Below are positions 19,556 to 28,130 of a stretch of 64,000 bases of DNA, piece after piece (position 1 is the first letter of the stretch; each line of letters starts with the position of its first letter). A model generated the notes under the pieces. That model worked only from the letters and a program-made list of their open reading frames with translations. It searched no databases and had not been told where the DNA came from. The stretch spans positions 1-64,000 of the forward strand of contig NZ_JAHKQH010000041.1 of assembly GCF_018861025.1 (NCBI RefSeq), written 5' to 3'. Origin of the DNA: Psychrosphaera sp. B3R10 (GTDB lineage Bacteria; Pseudomonadota; Gammaproteobacteria; Enterobacterales; Alteromonadaceae). The position numbers and the translations under genes are program-made.

Positions 19556-21313
19556 ATGAAATTACTTTTGTTGGTTTTACCAATTTGTCTGCTGGCTGGT
19601 TGTGCCGCCACTCCGGATGCATCTAAAAACTTTAATCGTGTGTCGGACACTATTTGGGAATACCGCCAAGCTCAGTTACCTTTTTCTGCGGATCCCAATA
19701 GTGATGATCCGCGGGCTGGGCAATTGCCAGATCTTTCTGCAGAAAAGCTTCACGAAGAGTACGAACAAACATTAAAACAGTTACAACTATTAGCGGATAT
19801 TGATGTTGCTTCTCTATCGGAACAAGAACAAATAAACCACGTTGTACTGACCCATAGATTACAAAACATTGCTGATGAATATCGATTTAAAAGTCATCAA
19901 ATGCCATTAACCGCAGAAGGCGGTTTTCATACCTCATTGGCTTTTTTACCAAGTGGTGTGAATGTTAAATCTAAACAAAGTCTATTCAACTATATTGCTC
20001 GATTAAAAGCCTTTCCAAAATACTTTGACCAGCAAATAAAGTGGATGAACGAAGGGCTAAAAAAGGGGAATAGTCAACCCAAAGCAGTGCTTGCTGGATA
20101 CGATGGCACCATAAAAGCCTTTATTACAAAAGTGCCAACAGAAAGTGTCTATTACCGTCCGTTTACTCAGATAGGCGATTTATATTCAGAGCCTGAAATA
20201 GCAGAGCTACAAAATGCCGCTCAACTTGCGATTAGCGATTTTGTTGTACCTTCTTATAAGCGTTACCTTAACTTCTTCAATCAACAGTATTTTCCGCAAG
20301 CTCGTGACACCATCGGGGTTAAGTACACACCAAATGGTAGCGAGTTTTATCAAAACCGAGCGCTGCATTACACAACGACAAATATGTCTGTGGAAGAAAT
20401 TCATCAGAAAGGATTGCAGGAGGTGGCTCGAATAAGAGCAGAAATGCAGTCGATTATTGAGCAGGTAAATTTTTCTGGTTCATTTAGTGAGTTTTTAGCG
20501 TTTCTGCGAACCGACCCGCAGTTTTATGCCAAGACACCAGAAGAGCTATTGATGCGAGCGGCTTATCTATCTAAAAAAATGGATGCCAAACTGCCCCAGT
20601 TATTTAAGCATTTACCAAGAACACCTTATGGGGTTGCGCCGGTGCCAGATCATATTGCGCCAAAGTACACAACTGGGCGATATGTGGGCGCGTCTAAAGA
20701 TACAGACGCCGGCTATTATTGGGTTAATACCTATGCACTTGAACGTCGACCTTTGTACGAATTAGAAGCACTAACGTTACACGAAGCAGTTCCGGGTCAT
20801 CATTTGCAAATTTCGTTGTCCCGTGAAATGACTGATACGCCAGCTTATCGCTCAAATTATTATATGTCGACCTTTGGTGAAGGGTGGGGCCTGTATGCCG
20901 AAAAACTGGGACTAGAAGCAGGGTTTTATGAAGACCCATACTCTAATTTTGGACGTTTAACCTATGAAATGTGGCGCGCTTGTCGATTAGTCGTCGATAC
21001 CGGTATGCACATGAAGGATTGGACAAGGCAACAATCTATCGATTATATGAAAGCTAATACCGCGCTTTCAGAGCATAATATTGAAACTGAAATAGATCGT
21101 TATATTTCATGGCCTGCTCAGGCGTTGTCTTATAAAATAGGTGAACTTACGATATCACGATTACGACAAGAAGCTGAGCGACAACTTGGCGATAAATTTG
21201 ATATCCGTGAATTCCATTATACTGTGCTTAAGAATGGTTCTGTGCCGCTGTTGGTACTAGAAAAACAAATTCAAAAGTACATTTCAAATACTAAACAAAA
21301 GGAGAGTCTCTAG
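19556..21313 (+). CDS. DUF885 family putative metallopeptidase, lipoprotein
   Basis: A 585-residue exported lipoprotein: signal with lipobox LAGC (Cys16), residue +2 Ala, so outer-membrane sorting is expected. The C-terminal half carries HEAVPGHHLQ, a gluzincin-like HExxH variant typical of DUF885, and the downstream FGEGWGLYAE, which probably supplies the third metal ligand. Family members are thought to be zinc peptidases with poorly known substrates. The gene sits between the TetR regulator and a K+ channel with almost no gaps, so it is co-transcribed with them. Confidence 0.88.
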   Translation: MKLLLLVLPICLLAGCAATPDASKNFNRVSDTIWEYRQAQLPFSADPNSDDPRAGQLPDLSAEKLHEEYEQTLKQLQLLADIDVASLSEQEQINHVVLTHRLQNIADEYRFKSHQMPLTAEGGFHTSLAFLPSGVNVKSKQSLFNYIARLKAFPKYFDQQIKWMNEGLKKGNSQPKAVLAGYDGTIKAFITKVPTESVYYRPFTQIGDLYSEPEIAELQNAAQLAISDFVVPSYKRYLNFFNQQYFPQARDTIGVKYTPNGSEFYQNRALHYTTTNMSVEEIHQKGLQEVARIRAEMQSIIEQVNFSGSFSEFLAFLRTDPQFYAKTPEELLMRAAYLSKKMDAKLPQLFKHLPRTPYGVAPVPDHIAPKYTTGRYVGASKDTDAGYYWVNTYALERRPLYELEALTLHEAVPGHHLQISLSREMTDTPAYRSNYYMSTFGEGWGLYAEKLGLEAGFYEDPYSNFGRLTYEMWRACRLVVDTGMHMKDWTRQQSIDYMKANTALSEHNIETEIDRYISWPAQALSYKIGELTISRLRQEAERQLGDKFDIREFHYTVLKNGSVPLLVLEKQIQKYISNTKQKESL

Positions 21314-22387
21314 TTGGTCGTTAATCAATTAATACGATTCCTGAAAATACAATTTAGTCAGGTTACTTGGAATACTATCTTCCTGCTATTTATTGCCCAC
21401 GCGGCGATAAGTTGGTTAGCGCTGGTGGGTGCTGGAGAGTCGGCACTAACTCGTTGGGATGCGTTTGTCTATTACTACGTCGTGACAACAAGTACGGTTG
21501 GTTTTGGCGATATGAGTCCAACTACAGAGGCGGGTAAATGGATAGTCGCGCTGGTGCAAATCCCATTAGGATTGGCAATTTTTGGGGCACTATTAGGTAA
21601 ATTAGGACAATCAGTAACAAAAGTATTAAGGCAAGTTATGACAGGCGAAAAAGATTTTAGTCACTTAGATACGCACATTTTAATTTTTGGCTGGCATGAA
21701 ACTCGTACCGCAAAAATTATCGAACACATACTTGGCGACAAACGCCGCATGCAACGCACAATATTATTGTGTGTTTTTGAAGATATGGAGCATCCATTTT
21801 TAGATAATCCAATGGTTGAATTCGCTCGTCTTTCTTCGTTTACTGATGACGATGAATTGAAGCGGGTCAACGTGGCGGAAGCCGATCGGATAATAGTGGA
21901 TTGCATTACCGACGACATGACATTTACGTGCGCTTTAAAACTCAGTCCTTTAGTGGCGGATGATTGCCATATAAGTGCTTACTTTGACGACGAGACGAAA
22001 GTTGAAATGTTAAATAAGTATACTGATAATGTTGAATGCAATAGCTCTAAAACGGCTGAGATACTTGTACGTTCAATGCAAGACCCAGGTAGCAGCCGAT
22101 TACATGACGAATTGATGTCTACGCTTCAAGGTAATACTCAGTTTTCTACACAAGTACCAGAAGATATTGGTAACGTTCAGTTTGGTCAATTATTTTACTA
22201 TTTTAAACAACATCATAATGCGATTTTACTTGCTGTCGCTAAAGATCGTATCGGTTTGGACATGACACTAAACCCGGCTAGTGACTCACTAATCACAACA
22301 GGTGATGTGCTGCATTATGTTGCGCTTGACCGTATTTTACACGAAGAAATTGACTGGACGCTTGTCCGTAAAGGAAAGGACGTATAA
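21314..22387 (+). CDS. Two-helix potassium channel with RCK (TrkA-N-like) domain
   Basis: A 357-residue K+ channel subunit: two transmembrane helices (about 18-40 and 80-102) flanking the pore, with selectivity filter TSTVGFGD. The cytoplasmic RCK domain begins [15 protein letters not shown]. The G-W-H-E pattern resembles MthK-type RCK domains and lacks the GxGxxG of NAD-binding TrkA-N domains, so the gating ligand may not be a dinucleotide. The TTG start directly follows the previous stop codon and is preceded by AGGAG, so coupling is likely. tesB starts on the last base of its stop. Confidence 0.9.
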   Translation: MVVNQLIRFLKIQFSQVTWNTIFLLFIAHAAISWLALVGAGESALTRWDAFVYYYVVTTSTVGFGDMSPTTEAGKWIVALVQIPLGLAIFGALLGKLGQSVTKVLRQVMTGEKDFSHLDTHILIFGWHETRTAKIIEHILGDKRRMQRTILLCVFEDMEHPFLDNPMVEFARLSSFTDDDELKRVNVAEADRIIVDCITDDMTFTCALKLSPLVADDCHISAYFDDETKVEMLNKYTDNVECNSSKTAEILVRSMQDPGSSRLHDELMSTLQGNTQFSTQVPEDIGNVQFGQLFYYFKQHHNAILLAVAKDRIGLDMTLNPASDSLITTGDVLHYVALDRILHEEIDWTLVRKGKDV

Positions 22388-23259
22388 TGAGTGAAGTACT
22401 CGACCAGCTATTAACGCACCTTAGTTTAGAAAAAATAGAAGAAGGTCTTTACCGTGGACAAAGCCAAAACTTAGGTTTTGGTCATGTATTTGGTGGACAA
22501 GTTATTGGTCAGGCGTTAAGTGCGGCCAAAGAGACTGTGGATGAACGTTTTGTGCATTCCTTTCATAGCTACTTCCTGCGTCCAGGGGATGACCGTAAAC
22601 CGATAATTTATGACGTTGAAAATATTCGTGACGGTGGTTCCTTTAGCACACGTCGGATTAAAGCAATTCAATTTGGTAAGCCGATCTTTTATATGACAGC
22701 GTCATTTCAAAGTGAAGAACTTGGTTATGAGCATCAGGCTGCTAAACCTGACGTGCCAGGTCCTGATGGTTTACTTTCTGAATACGAGTTTTATCAGGAA
22801 AACATTGATAAAATTCCACCGCATTTACATGATATCGTTAGTTGTGAAAAGCCGATTGAAATTAGGCATGTACAGGTTAACAACCCATTTAATCCGAAGG
22901 TGATGAATTCACGTCGCCAAGTTTGGATTAAAGCGAACGGCATTTTACCTAGCGACCCGCGGGTTCATCGCTATTTACTCTCTTATGCATCGGACTTTAA
23001 TTTTTTACCTACGGCTTTGTTTCCGCATGGAAAAAGCTTTTTACAACGAGACATGCAAGTTGCCACAATAGACCACTCGATGTGGTTCCATCGTCCGTTT
23101 CGGATGGATGAATGGATTTTATATGACATGGAAAGTACCAGTGCGAGTGGCGGCCGAGGGTTTGTTAAAGGGCAATTTTTTGACCAAGCAGGTAATTTAA
23201 TTGCGTCGGCAACTCAAGAAGGTGTTATTCGCGACCGACAAAAGTTTCCTCGAAAATAA
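22387..23259 (+). CDS. tesB: Acyl-CoA thioesterase II
   Basis: Double hot-dog thioesterase that hydrolyses medium and long acyl-CoAs to free acid and CoA. The family start [23 protein letters not shown] (catalytic Asp region follows later), [10 protein letters not shown] and the C-terminal [14 protein letters not shown] with QEGVIRD identify TesB; 290 residues is the usual size. It overlaps the channel gene by one base (TAATG). The transcription unit ends at the hairpin at 23308-23336. Confidence 0.95.
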   Translation: MSEVLDQLLTHLSLEKIEEGLYRGQSQNLGFGHVFGGQVIGQALSAAKETVDERFVHSFHSYFLRPGDDRKPIIYDVENIRDGGSFSTRRIKAIQFGKPIFYMTASFQSEELGYEHQAAKPDVPGPDGLLSEYEFYQENIDKIPPHLHDIVSCEKPIEIRHVQVNNPFNPKVMNSRRQVWIKANGILPSDPRVHRYLLSYASDFNFLPTALFPHGKSFLQRDMQVATIDHSMWFHRPFRMDEWILYDMESTSASGGRGFVKGQFFDQAGNLIASATQEGVIRDRQKFPRK

Positions 23260-23307
23260 ATTTGTCTCAAACGCAAGATTATCTAAAAGTTAGATAACAG
23301 ATAAGTA

Positions 23308-23340
23308 AAAGGTCGACGTGTAAAGCGTCGACCTTTTTTA
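23308..23340. terminator. Bidirectional terminator between tesB and plsB
   Basis: Arms AAAGGTCGACG (23308-23318) and CGTCGACCTTT (23326-23336) are exact complements around a 7-base loop, with a T-run after the right arm and an A-run before the left arm. It can serve both convergent genes. Confidence 0.9.
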
Positions 23341-23356
23341 TTGCATTATTTTTTGT

Positions 23357-25801
23357 CTAACCTAATGACTTTAACGACTGCAAAACTTCAGTACTTAACA
23401 AGCTGTTAATGTAGTTTGCGGTTTGTTCGCCTTCAGTTGATAGGTGCATTAAGCCCGCTTCATCTATTTTCACCAGCTTTTGCTCTCGAATACATGTTAC
23501 TAATCCTGAGATGACTTTTTTATCAAAATACTCAGGTGCTTTTAGGTCGTGTAATTTGAGTAAACGTTTTGCTAGCTTCAAACAATCTCGTTCCAATTCG
23601 CCACGTTGTACGCCGTCAAGTTGCGCTACGCGATTAAACGTGAGTGCATATCGTTGTAGGGTATCTTTCATTATACGGGCCAATAGGTTCAGCTGAGAGT
23701 AACCATCACTTTGACGGTCAACCAAAAATTCGCCATCACTATTTAGTTGAATAACGTCATGGGACTCGAAGTATTCAATAGTATTATCGATATATAATTC
23801 CAAGTCGGTGATCGTCATGAAAAACTCGTCACGTAGAAGAGGAATAAGCGAAGATACAATTTCGACTACGTCTCGTTTTGTTGAGTTTCGGCGGGTTAAT
23901 ATGATCCCTGCGATTACAGACGGTACCGCAAAAAGGTGAACGACATTATTGCGGTAGTAGCTCATTAATATTGCATTGGTATCGTCAAGACGAATAATCG
24001 TGCCGTATTCGTCGTTCTCAGATTCCACTTTCTCTAAACGGATGGCTTCATCAATGACTTCGCTACTGGTTAAACTAGGTAGTTTCACCTTGTCTGAATA
24101 TGGAACCGCTTGCTGTAATTGTAAATAGAACTCAATTAATTCATCCATTTCGTCACGCGGCAAAGCGTGATTTTCTGACGTTAACAACGCCATCGCACAA
24201 AGGTTTACGGTATTGATAACGGCGGCGTCATTGATGTTTTCCATTACTAAATTTGCCGTGTGGTTTACAACAGGTGTTAACCATTTTGGTTTGACAACGT
24301 CGTCAACTGTTATGAGTGACCGCCAGTCAGGTTCTGTTTGGTTTAGGATCTCGTTTAAATTAATTGGCTTACCGAAGTTGACATCACCGTGGCCATAATT
24401 TTTAAGGTTACGAAGTGCCTTAAAGATCGCAAATACCGATTCTTTTTCTTTATTTTTACCCTGCAATTCTTTTAGGTAAGTATTTACTTCCATTACATGT
24501 TCATAGCCAATGTAAACAGGGACAAGCGTAATAGGTCGGTCTATACCACGTAACATGGCTTGGATTGTCATCGCCAACATACCTGTTTTGGGTGGTAACA
24601 AACGACCCGTACGAGAACGCCCACCTTCAGTGTAATATTTGACTGGGTAACCTTTAATAAACAGCTGGCTAAGGTACTCACGAAATACGGCCGAATATAA
24701 CTTGTTGCCCTTAAAGCTGCGTCTTAAAAAGAATGCGCCGGCTTTTCTAAATATAGGCCCTGCAGGCCAAAAGTTGAGGTTAATACCCGCCGCAATGTGA
24801 GGCGGAACAAGCCCTTGATGATAGATTACATAGGTTAACAATAAGTAATCCATATGACTGCGGTGGCAAGGAACATAAACAATCTCGTGGCCTTTTTGCG
24901 CCAACTCACGTAACTCGTCAGAATTATGGACACGTATGCCGTTATAAATCTTGTTCCAAACCCAAGTTAATATTCGTGAGAAGAATCGGACGTAAGTCTC
25001 GTTATAATCACCTGCGATTTCGTGTAGCAGTTTGTTTGCGTTCTTTTTCGCTTCAACCAAAGAGATGTCTTTGGTTTTCATTTCATCTTGCAGCGCTCTT
25101 TTCAACGCAGGACTTGCCAGCATACTGTTAAAAAATGCCTGACGAGCCATGATTTTAGGGCCTGTTGCAACTAAACGCTGACGTTCGAAATGAATACGCG
25201 CAACACGCATTAGTTTATGAGCTGCATCCACAGAAGTACCGTGATTGGCGACCATTTTTTGCAGGGATACTGGCTTACTAATTCGCACAAAATTGTGGCG
25301 ACCTGAAAATAATACGATAAAAAACTTTCGAAGTGGCGTGGCTTGAATCGTTGCAGCTACCAGATCCCAAATACCAATTTTGTTTTGGTCATCGGTTGCT
25401 TTGCGTTCAACCCCTGGCGAGCGACCCCAACAAATCATTACTGGCACAAAAAGGACATCTTGTTGGCTTAATTCAACTTGCTGCAGAATTTTTTGACCTT
25501 CTGCTAGCGTATCCCGCATATGTGTTTTTTCATTTTTGAATATCGACTTAATTGGTTTAACGCCAAAAGTACGGTTAAAACTCTTAAACTGAATTTTAAG
25601 TTTCGAAAACGGCGAGGCTAAGTTATGTTCACGACAAGCCTGCTCAAACGCAAGTTTGTCAGTAAATGAATCGGTGGTTAACACATAACTTATCTGTTGA
25701 TTCTGACTCAACGTCGATAAATCGAGTGAATCATCGATAACAACTTTGGTACGAATAAATGGTCGAGTTAACCAATAAAATACAGATGCAATAATAGACA
25801 T
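23357..25801 (-). CDS. plsB: Glycerol-3-phosphate 1-O-acyltransferase PlsB
   Basis: First step of phospholipid synthesis at the inner membrane: acylation of glycerol-3-phosphate at C1. The acyltransferase motifs are all visible: HRSHMDYLLL (HX4D, near 312), GPIFRKAGAFFLRRSF, YFTEGG-type YYTEGGRSRTGRLLPPKTG and VPVYIGYEHV. The 814-residue length matches gammaproteobacterial PlsB. Adjacent to and divergent from lexA, as in E. coli where plsB lies near lexA. Confidence 0.97.
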   Translation of the reverse strand: MSIIASVFYWLTRPFIRTKVVIDDSLDLSTLSQNQQISYVLTTDSFTDKLAFEQACREHNLASPFSKLKIQFKSFNRTFGVKPIKSIFKNEKTHMRDTLAEGQKILQQVELSQQDVLFVPVMICWGRSPGVERKATDDQNKIGIWDLVAATIQATPLRKFFIVLFSGRHNFVRISKPVSLQKMVANHGTSVDAAHKLMRVARIHFERQRLVATGPKIMARQAFFNSMLASPALKRALQDEMKTKDISLVEAKKNANKLLHEIAGDYNETYVRFFSRILTWVWNKIYNGIRVHNSDELRELAQKGHEIVYVPCHRSHMDYLLLTYVIYHQGLVPPHIAAGINLNFWPAGPIFRKAGAFFLRRSFKGNKLYSAVFREYLSQLFIKGYPVKYYTEGGRSRTGRLLPPKTGMLAMTIQAMLRGIDRPITLVPVYIGYEHVMEVNTYLKELQGKNKEKESVFAIFKALRNLKNYGHGDVNFGKPINLNEILNQTEPDWRSLITVDDVVKPKWLTPVVNHTANLVMENINDAAVINTVNLCAMALLTSENHALPRDEMDELIEFYLQLQQAVPYSDKVKLPSLTSSEVIDEAIRLEKVESENDEYGTIIRLDDTNAILMSYYRNNVVHLFAVPSVIAGIILTRRNSTKRDVVEIVSSLIPLLRDEFFMTITDLELYIDNTIEYFESHDVIQLNSDGEFLVDRQSDGYSQLNLLARIMKDTLQRYALTFNRVAQLDGVQRGELERDCLKLAKRLLKLHDLKAPEYFDKKVISGLVTCIREQKLVKIDEAGLMHLSTEGEQTANYINSLLSTEVLQSLKSLG

Positions 25802-25907
25802 TTTTTCGCTTAATTAATGATTTTCAAAAAGACGAGGTTGATTTTAGCAAATCGGTTCGTAAATCCTACAAATGAATTTAGTTTTTCTATTTGCAGTTTA
25901 TAAATGA

Positions 25908-25923
25908 CTGTATATACTGACAG
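25908..25923. promoter_or_regulatory. LexA (SOS) box 1 upstream of lexA
   Basis: CTGTATATACTGACAG fits the gammaproteobacterial consensus CTGT-N8-ACAG exactly. It lies in the plsB/lexA divergent gap, 30 bases before the lexA start codon. Confidence 0.9.
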
Positions 25924-25932
25924 TTATCATTA

Positions 25933-25948
25933 CTGTATGGAAAAACAG
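25933..25948. promoter_or_regulatory. LexA (SOS) box 2 upstream of lexA
   Basis: CTGTATGGAAAAACAG fits CTGT-N8-ACAG. It is 25 bases from box 1 and ends four bases before the ATG, so it also covers the only purine-rich ribosome-binding sequence (GGAAAAA). Paired boxes are known for E. coli lexA autoregulation. Confidence 0.85.
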
Positions 25949-25952
25949 ACTT

Positions 25953-26570
25953 ATGCGCCCGTTAACAGAACGACAAGCTCAAATATTAGACTTAATTAAA
26001 CAAAGCATCGTGAATACTGGTATGCCACCAACACGAGCCGAAATTGCCACAAGACTAGGATTTCGTTCTGCTAATGCGGCGGAAGACCATTTAAAAGCGC
26101 TAGCTAAAAAGGGCTTTATTGAAATATTGCCAGGTACATCCCGCGGTATTCGTTTGACTGAAGATATTTCGCAGATGGAAACTGGCCTACCGGTTATAGG
26201 TAAAGTTGCTGCGGGTTCGCCAATACTGGCGATGGAACACGTGGACAGCCACATAAATGTCGATCCAACTATGTTTAACCCTGCCGCTGACTTTTTATTG
26301 AAGGTTGAGGGTGAAAGTATGCGCGATATCGGCATAATGGATGGTGACTTTTTGGCGGTCCATAAAACTCAAACTGCTCGCGACGGACAGGTCGTTGTTG
26401 CTCGCGTAGAAGAAGATGTGACAGTTAAAAGGTTAGAACGCAACGGTAGCCAAGTTATCTTGCATGCAGAAAACAAAGAGTTTTCGCCTATTAAAGTGGA
26501 TTTGAACTACCAAGACTTTGCAATTGAAGGGTTAGCCGTAGGTGTAATAAGAAATTCGTCGTTGATGTAA
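25953..26570 (+). CDS. lexA: LexA repressor
   Basis: SOS-response repressor that self-cleaves when RecA is activated. The winged-helix DNA-binding domain occupies residues 1-70 ([31 protein letters not shown]). The cleavage site is Ala87-Gly88 (KVAAGSP), the catalytic Ser is Ser122 (VEGESMRD) and the Lys is Lys159 (VTVKRL). The length of 205 is typical. Two SOS boxes lie upstream. A terminator hairpin follows at 26678-26709; no sulA or other SOS gene follows in this window. Confidence 0.97.
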   Translation: MRPLTERQAQILDLIKQSIVNTGMPPTRAEIATRLGFRSANAAEDHLKALAKKGFIEILPGTSRGIRLTEDISQMETGLPVIGKVAAGSPILAMEHVDSHINVDPTMFNPAADFLLKVEGESMRDIGIMDGDFLAVHKTQTARDGQVVVARVEEDVTVKRLERNGSQVILHAENKEFSPIKVDLNYQDFAIEGLAVGVIRNSSLM

Positions 26571-26677
26571 TTTTCTGACGACAAGCTAGGAGATTATTAG
26601 CGCCGAAATTCTCACTGTACTCCGTTAGTCTTTTTTGGTAAATACGGGTGATATTAGGTTTAATTACTCTGTGAAAG

Positions 26678-26709
26678 ATCGCTGAATACAAGATGTTCAG
26701 CGATTTTTT
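26678..26709 (+). terminator. Probable terminator downstream of lexA
   Basis: ATCGCTGAA (26678-26686) pairs with TTCAGCGAT (26696-26704), followed by five T. It lies about 110 bases after the lexA stop, so a long 3' untranslated region is implied. Confidence 0.65.
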
Positions 26710-26812
26710 GTTTGTGCAGACTCGTGATCCCAATACATACACTAATGATTAAATTAGGCTACGTTGGAGTTTAGTCTAAGCAGCTGTCCAGTTTGCTTAG
26801 TCATTTACATCT

Positions 26813-27157
26813 TTATAAATCGTCATCGTCGACATCCGGATCGTCTTCCACATCTTCCGCTTTTGCCGTTAACGTATATTTGGGTTTACCCGTAGTAATG
26901 ATATTTTCATACTTGGCCCAAACACGCTCAACAACACTTTCTGGTAGCAAGTTGTGTTCACACATTTCCAAAAAGTGCTTTTCTGCGTCGGTTTCTGCTG
27001 CAACTTTTTTCTGTTTAAGTTGCGCTAACCTAGAACCTAAAGATGACAATATCTCGGATTCCGCTATTGTAAAATCTCCAGATCGCTTAAACCCTTTTGG
27101 AAAGTTTTTGTCGTCGTAAAACTCACTAGACTGCATAAAACCATGAAATTCTGACAT
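26813..27157 (-). CDS. maoP: MaoP/YifE family (DUF413) macrodomain Ori organisation protein
   Basis: From the ATG at 27157 this is a 114-residue protein with SSEFYDDKNFPKGFKRSGDF matching the E. coli MaoP (YifE) pattern RYFDNKHYPRGFSRHGDF, then FTIAESEIL, and VVERVWAKYENII like AERVWSKYM, with an acidic C-terminus. E. coli MaoP acts with the maoS site to organise the Ori macrodomain. The start is chosen from a GAGGT site about ten bases upstream and from family length. It stands alone. Confidence 0.85.
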   Translation of the reverse strand: MSEFHGFMQSSEFYDDKNFPKGFKRSGDFTIAESEILSSLGSRLAQLKQKKVAAETDAEKHFLEMCEHNLLPESVVERVWAKYENIITTGKPKYTLTAKAEDVEDDPDVDDDDL

Positions 27158-27548
27158 AGATGTTTTTACCTCAAAACCAATTTTACTAAATAATAATTTG
27201 CACTCCATTTAGTCAGAATATTAGCCGAGAAATTATCTGATGCAAGCCCCCTAAATCAATTTATTTTAGTTTGTTTATTGTCTGACTAGCTTTGCTTTAT
27301 TAGGTCTTTGATTGTCTGCGAATTTTGTTCAATATAATCGGAATGTAACCGTTAGGTTTTGTGGCAATTTCAATTTAACCTAACGATGTATGACTTTAAG
27401 ATACTGCAGACACTATGCACTAATTAAGGTTATTAAAAAATGAGTGCTTGTCGACTAGGATCTTAGCATTAAGCCGGCGCAAATCTGCAGAGCAATAATG
27501 GCTATTAAATCGCTACGACAATGATGAAATTGGTTGTGTAGTGATGTG

Positions 27549-27595
27549 GTGACCTGGGGTCACTTTTGTAAATGACTTTAGGTCATATAATGACC
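27549..27595. promoter_or_regulatory. Cluster of inverted GGTCA/TGACC half-sites
   Basis: GTGACC-TGG-GGTCAC (27549-27563) is a perfect 6-bp inverted repeat. GGTCA at 27581-27585 and TGACC at 27591-27595 form a second inverted pair. Four copies of one pentamer in two facing pairs within 47 bases suggest a protein-binding site. The binding protein is unknown; the nearest downstream start on the minus strand is maoP, about 390 bases away. Confidence 0.45.
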
Positions 27596-27709
27596 GTTGG
27601 GGTTCAATTATTGTTGAGCCTTTTTTAGTTCAGGTGTTCGGTGTTTGATGTGTGCTCAGAAAAAAGCTAGTTGTTGTCATTTCTAGAAGAGTTTTAAGTG
27701 AGATAAAAT

Positions 27710-27739
27710 CAACGTGCGCTAATAATTAAACGCACGTTG
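27710..27739 (-). terminator. Inverted repeat, possible terminator on the minus strand
   Basis: CAACGTGCG (27710-27718) and CGCACGTTG (27731-27739) are exact complements with a 12-base loop. On the minus strand a short T-rich stretch (ATTTTATC) follows. It may end transcription from the membrane-protein region at 28131-30017. Confidence 0.4.
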
Positions 27740-27788
27740 TAGGTTAGGTAAAGTAAACAGATTTTAAATAAACGATGAGTTTACGTAT

Positions 27789-28109
27789 TTATTGCTCTAG
27801 TACTTTAGCTACGCCTCGATTAAATTTGTTAGATTCAGAAGCTGCTTGCAGTTTATTACCTTGCTTAATCACAATTTGTAGATCGCCAAATGCGCCTTCT
27901 ACCAAGTTGTAACCCATTTTTTCGAGTTTGTTTAATACATCATGAGCTATTCCAGAAAAATGCTTGATCTTATTTATTGGCCATAACTGATGGTGGAATC
28001 GCGGTGTATCAACAGCGGATTGTGCAGTTATTTTGATGATATAAACATAAACTCGGTAATGGGAACGGATAATTGAAAAATCAAAAAATAGTATTTTTTG
28101 ATTTTTCAA
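27789..28109 (-). CDS. Small open reading frame of unknown function, doubtful
   Basis: A 106-codon frame with no recognised family. The only upstream start is a TTG inside the 37-base palindrome at 28073-28109, and the first 12 codons are encoded by that palindrome, so the N-terminus is suspect. The C-terminal half (LNKLEKMGYNLVEGAFGDLQ...) looks protein-like, and a shorter product from an internal start is possible. It follows the membrane-protein gene after 21 bases. It may be a small gene, a remnant, or non-coding. Confidence 0.35.
   Translation of the reverse strand: MKNQKILFFDFSIIRSHYRVYVYIIKITAQSAVDTPRFHHQLWPINKIKHFSGIAHDVLNKLEKMGYNLVEGAFGDLQIVIKQGNKLQAASESNKFNRGVAKVLEQ
28073..28109. 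repeat. Perfect 37-base palindrome (18-bp arms, 1-base centre)
   Basis: TTGAAAAATCAAAAAATA (28073-28090) and TATTTTTTGATTTTTCAA (28092-28109) are exact complements around one G. It begins 22 bases after the stop of the minus-strand membrane-protein gene. In RNA it could act as an AT-rich terminator-like hairpin, but the single-base centre is tighter than a normal loop. Confidence 0.8.
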
Positions 28110-28130
28110 AGATAGCTCATGAGAGATTAA

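Larger units (their letters stand above)
27158..27788. other. 631-base intergenic region with repeated GGTCA/TGACC sites
   Basis: No gene was found here. The region separates maoP from a small minus-strand reading frame. It holds a cluster of GGTCA/TGACC pentamers at 27549-27595, a weak hairpin plus T-run at about 27601-27626 (GGTTCAA/TTGAGCC, one wobble) and a 9-bp inverted repeat at 27710-27739. These are listed separately where informative. Confidence 0.6.

Noticed and set aside
27789-28109. A firm protein-coding gene in this frame
   Set aside because: Its only start lies within a perfect palindrome and no family is recognised; it is kept only as a low-confidence feature.
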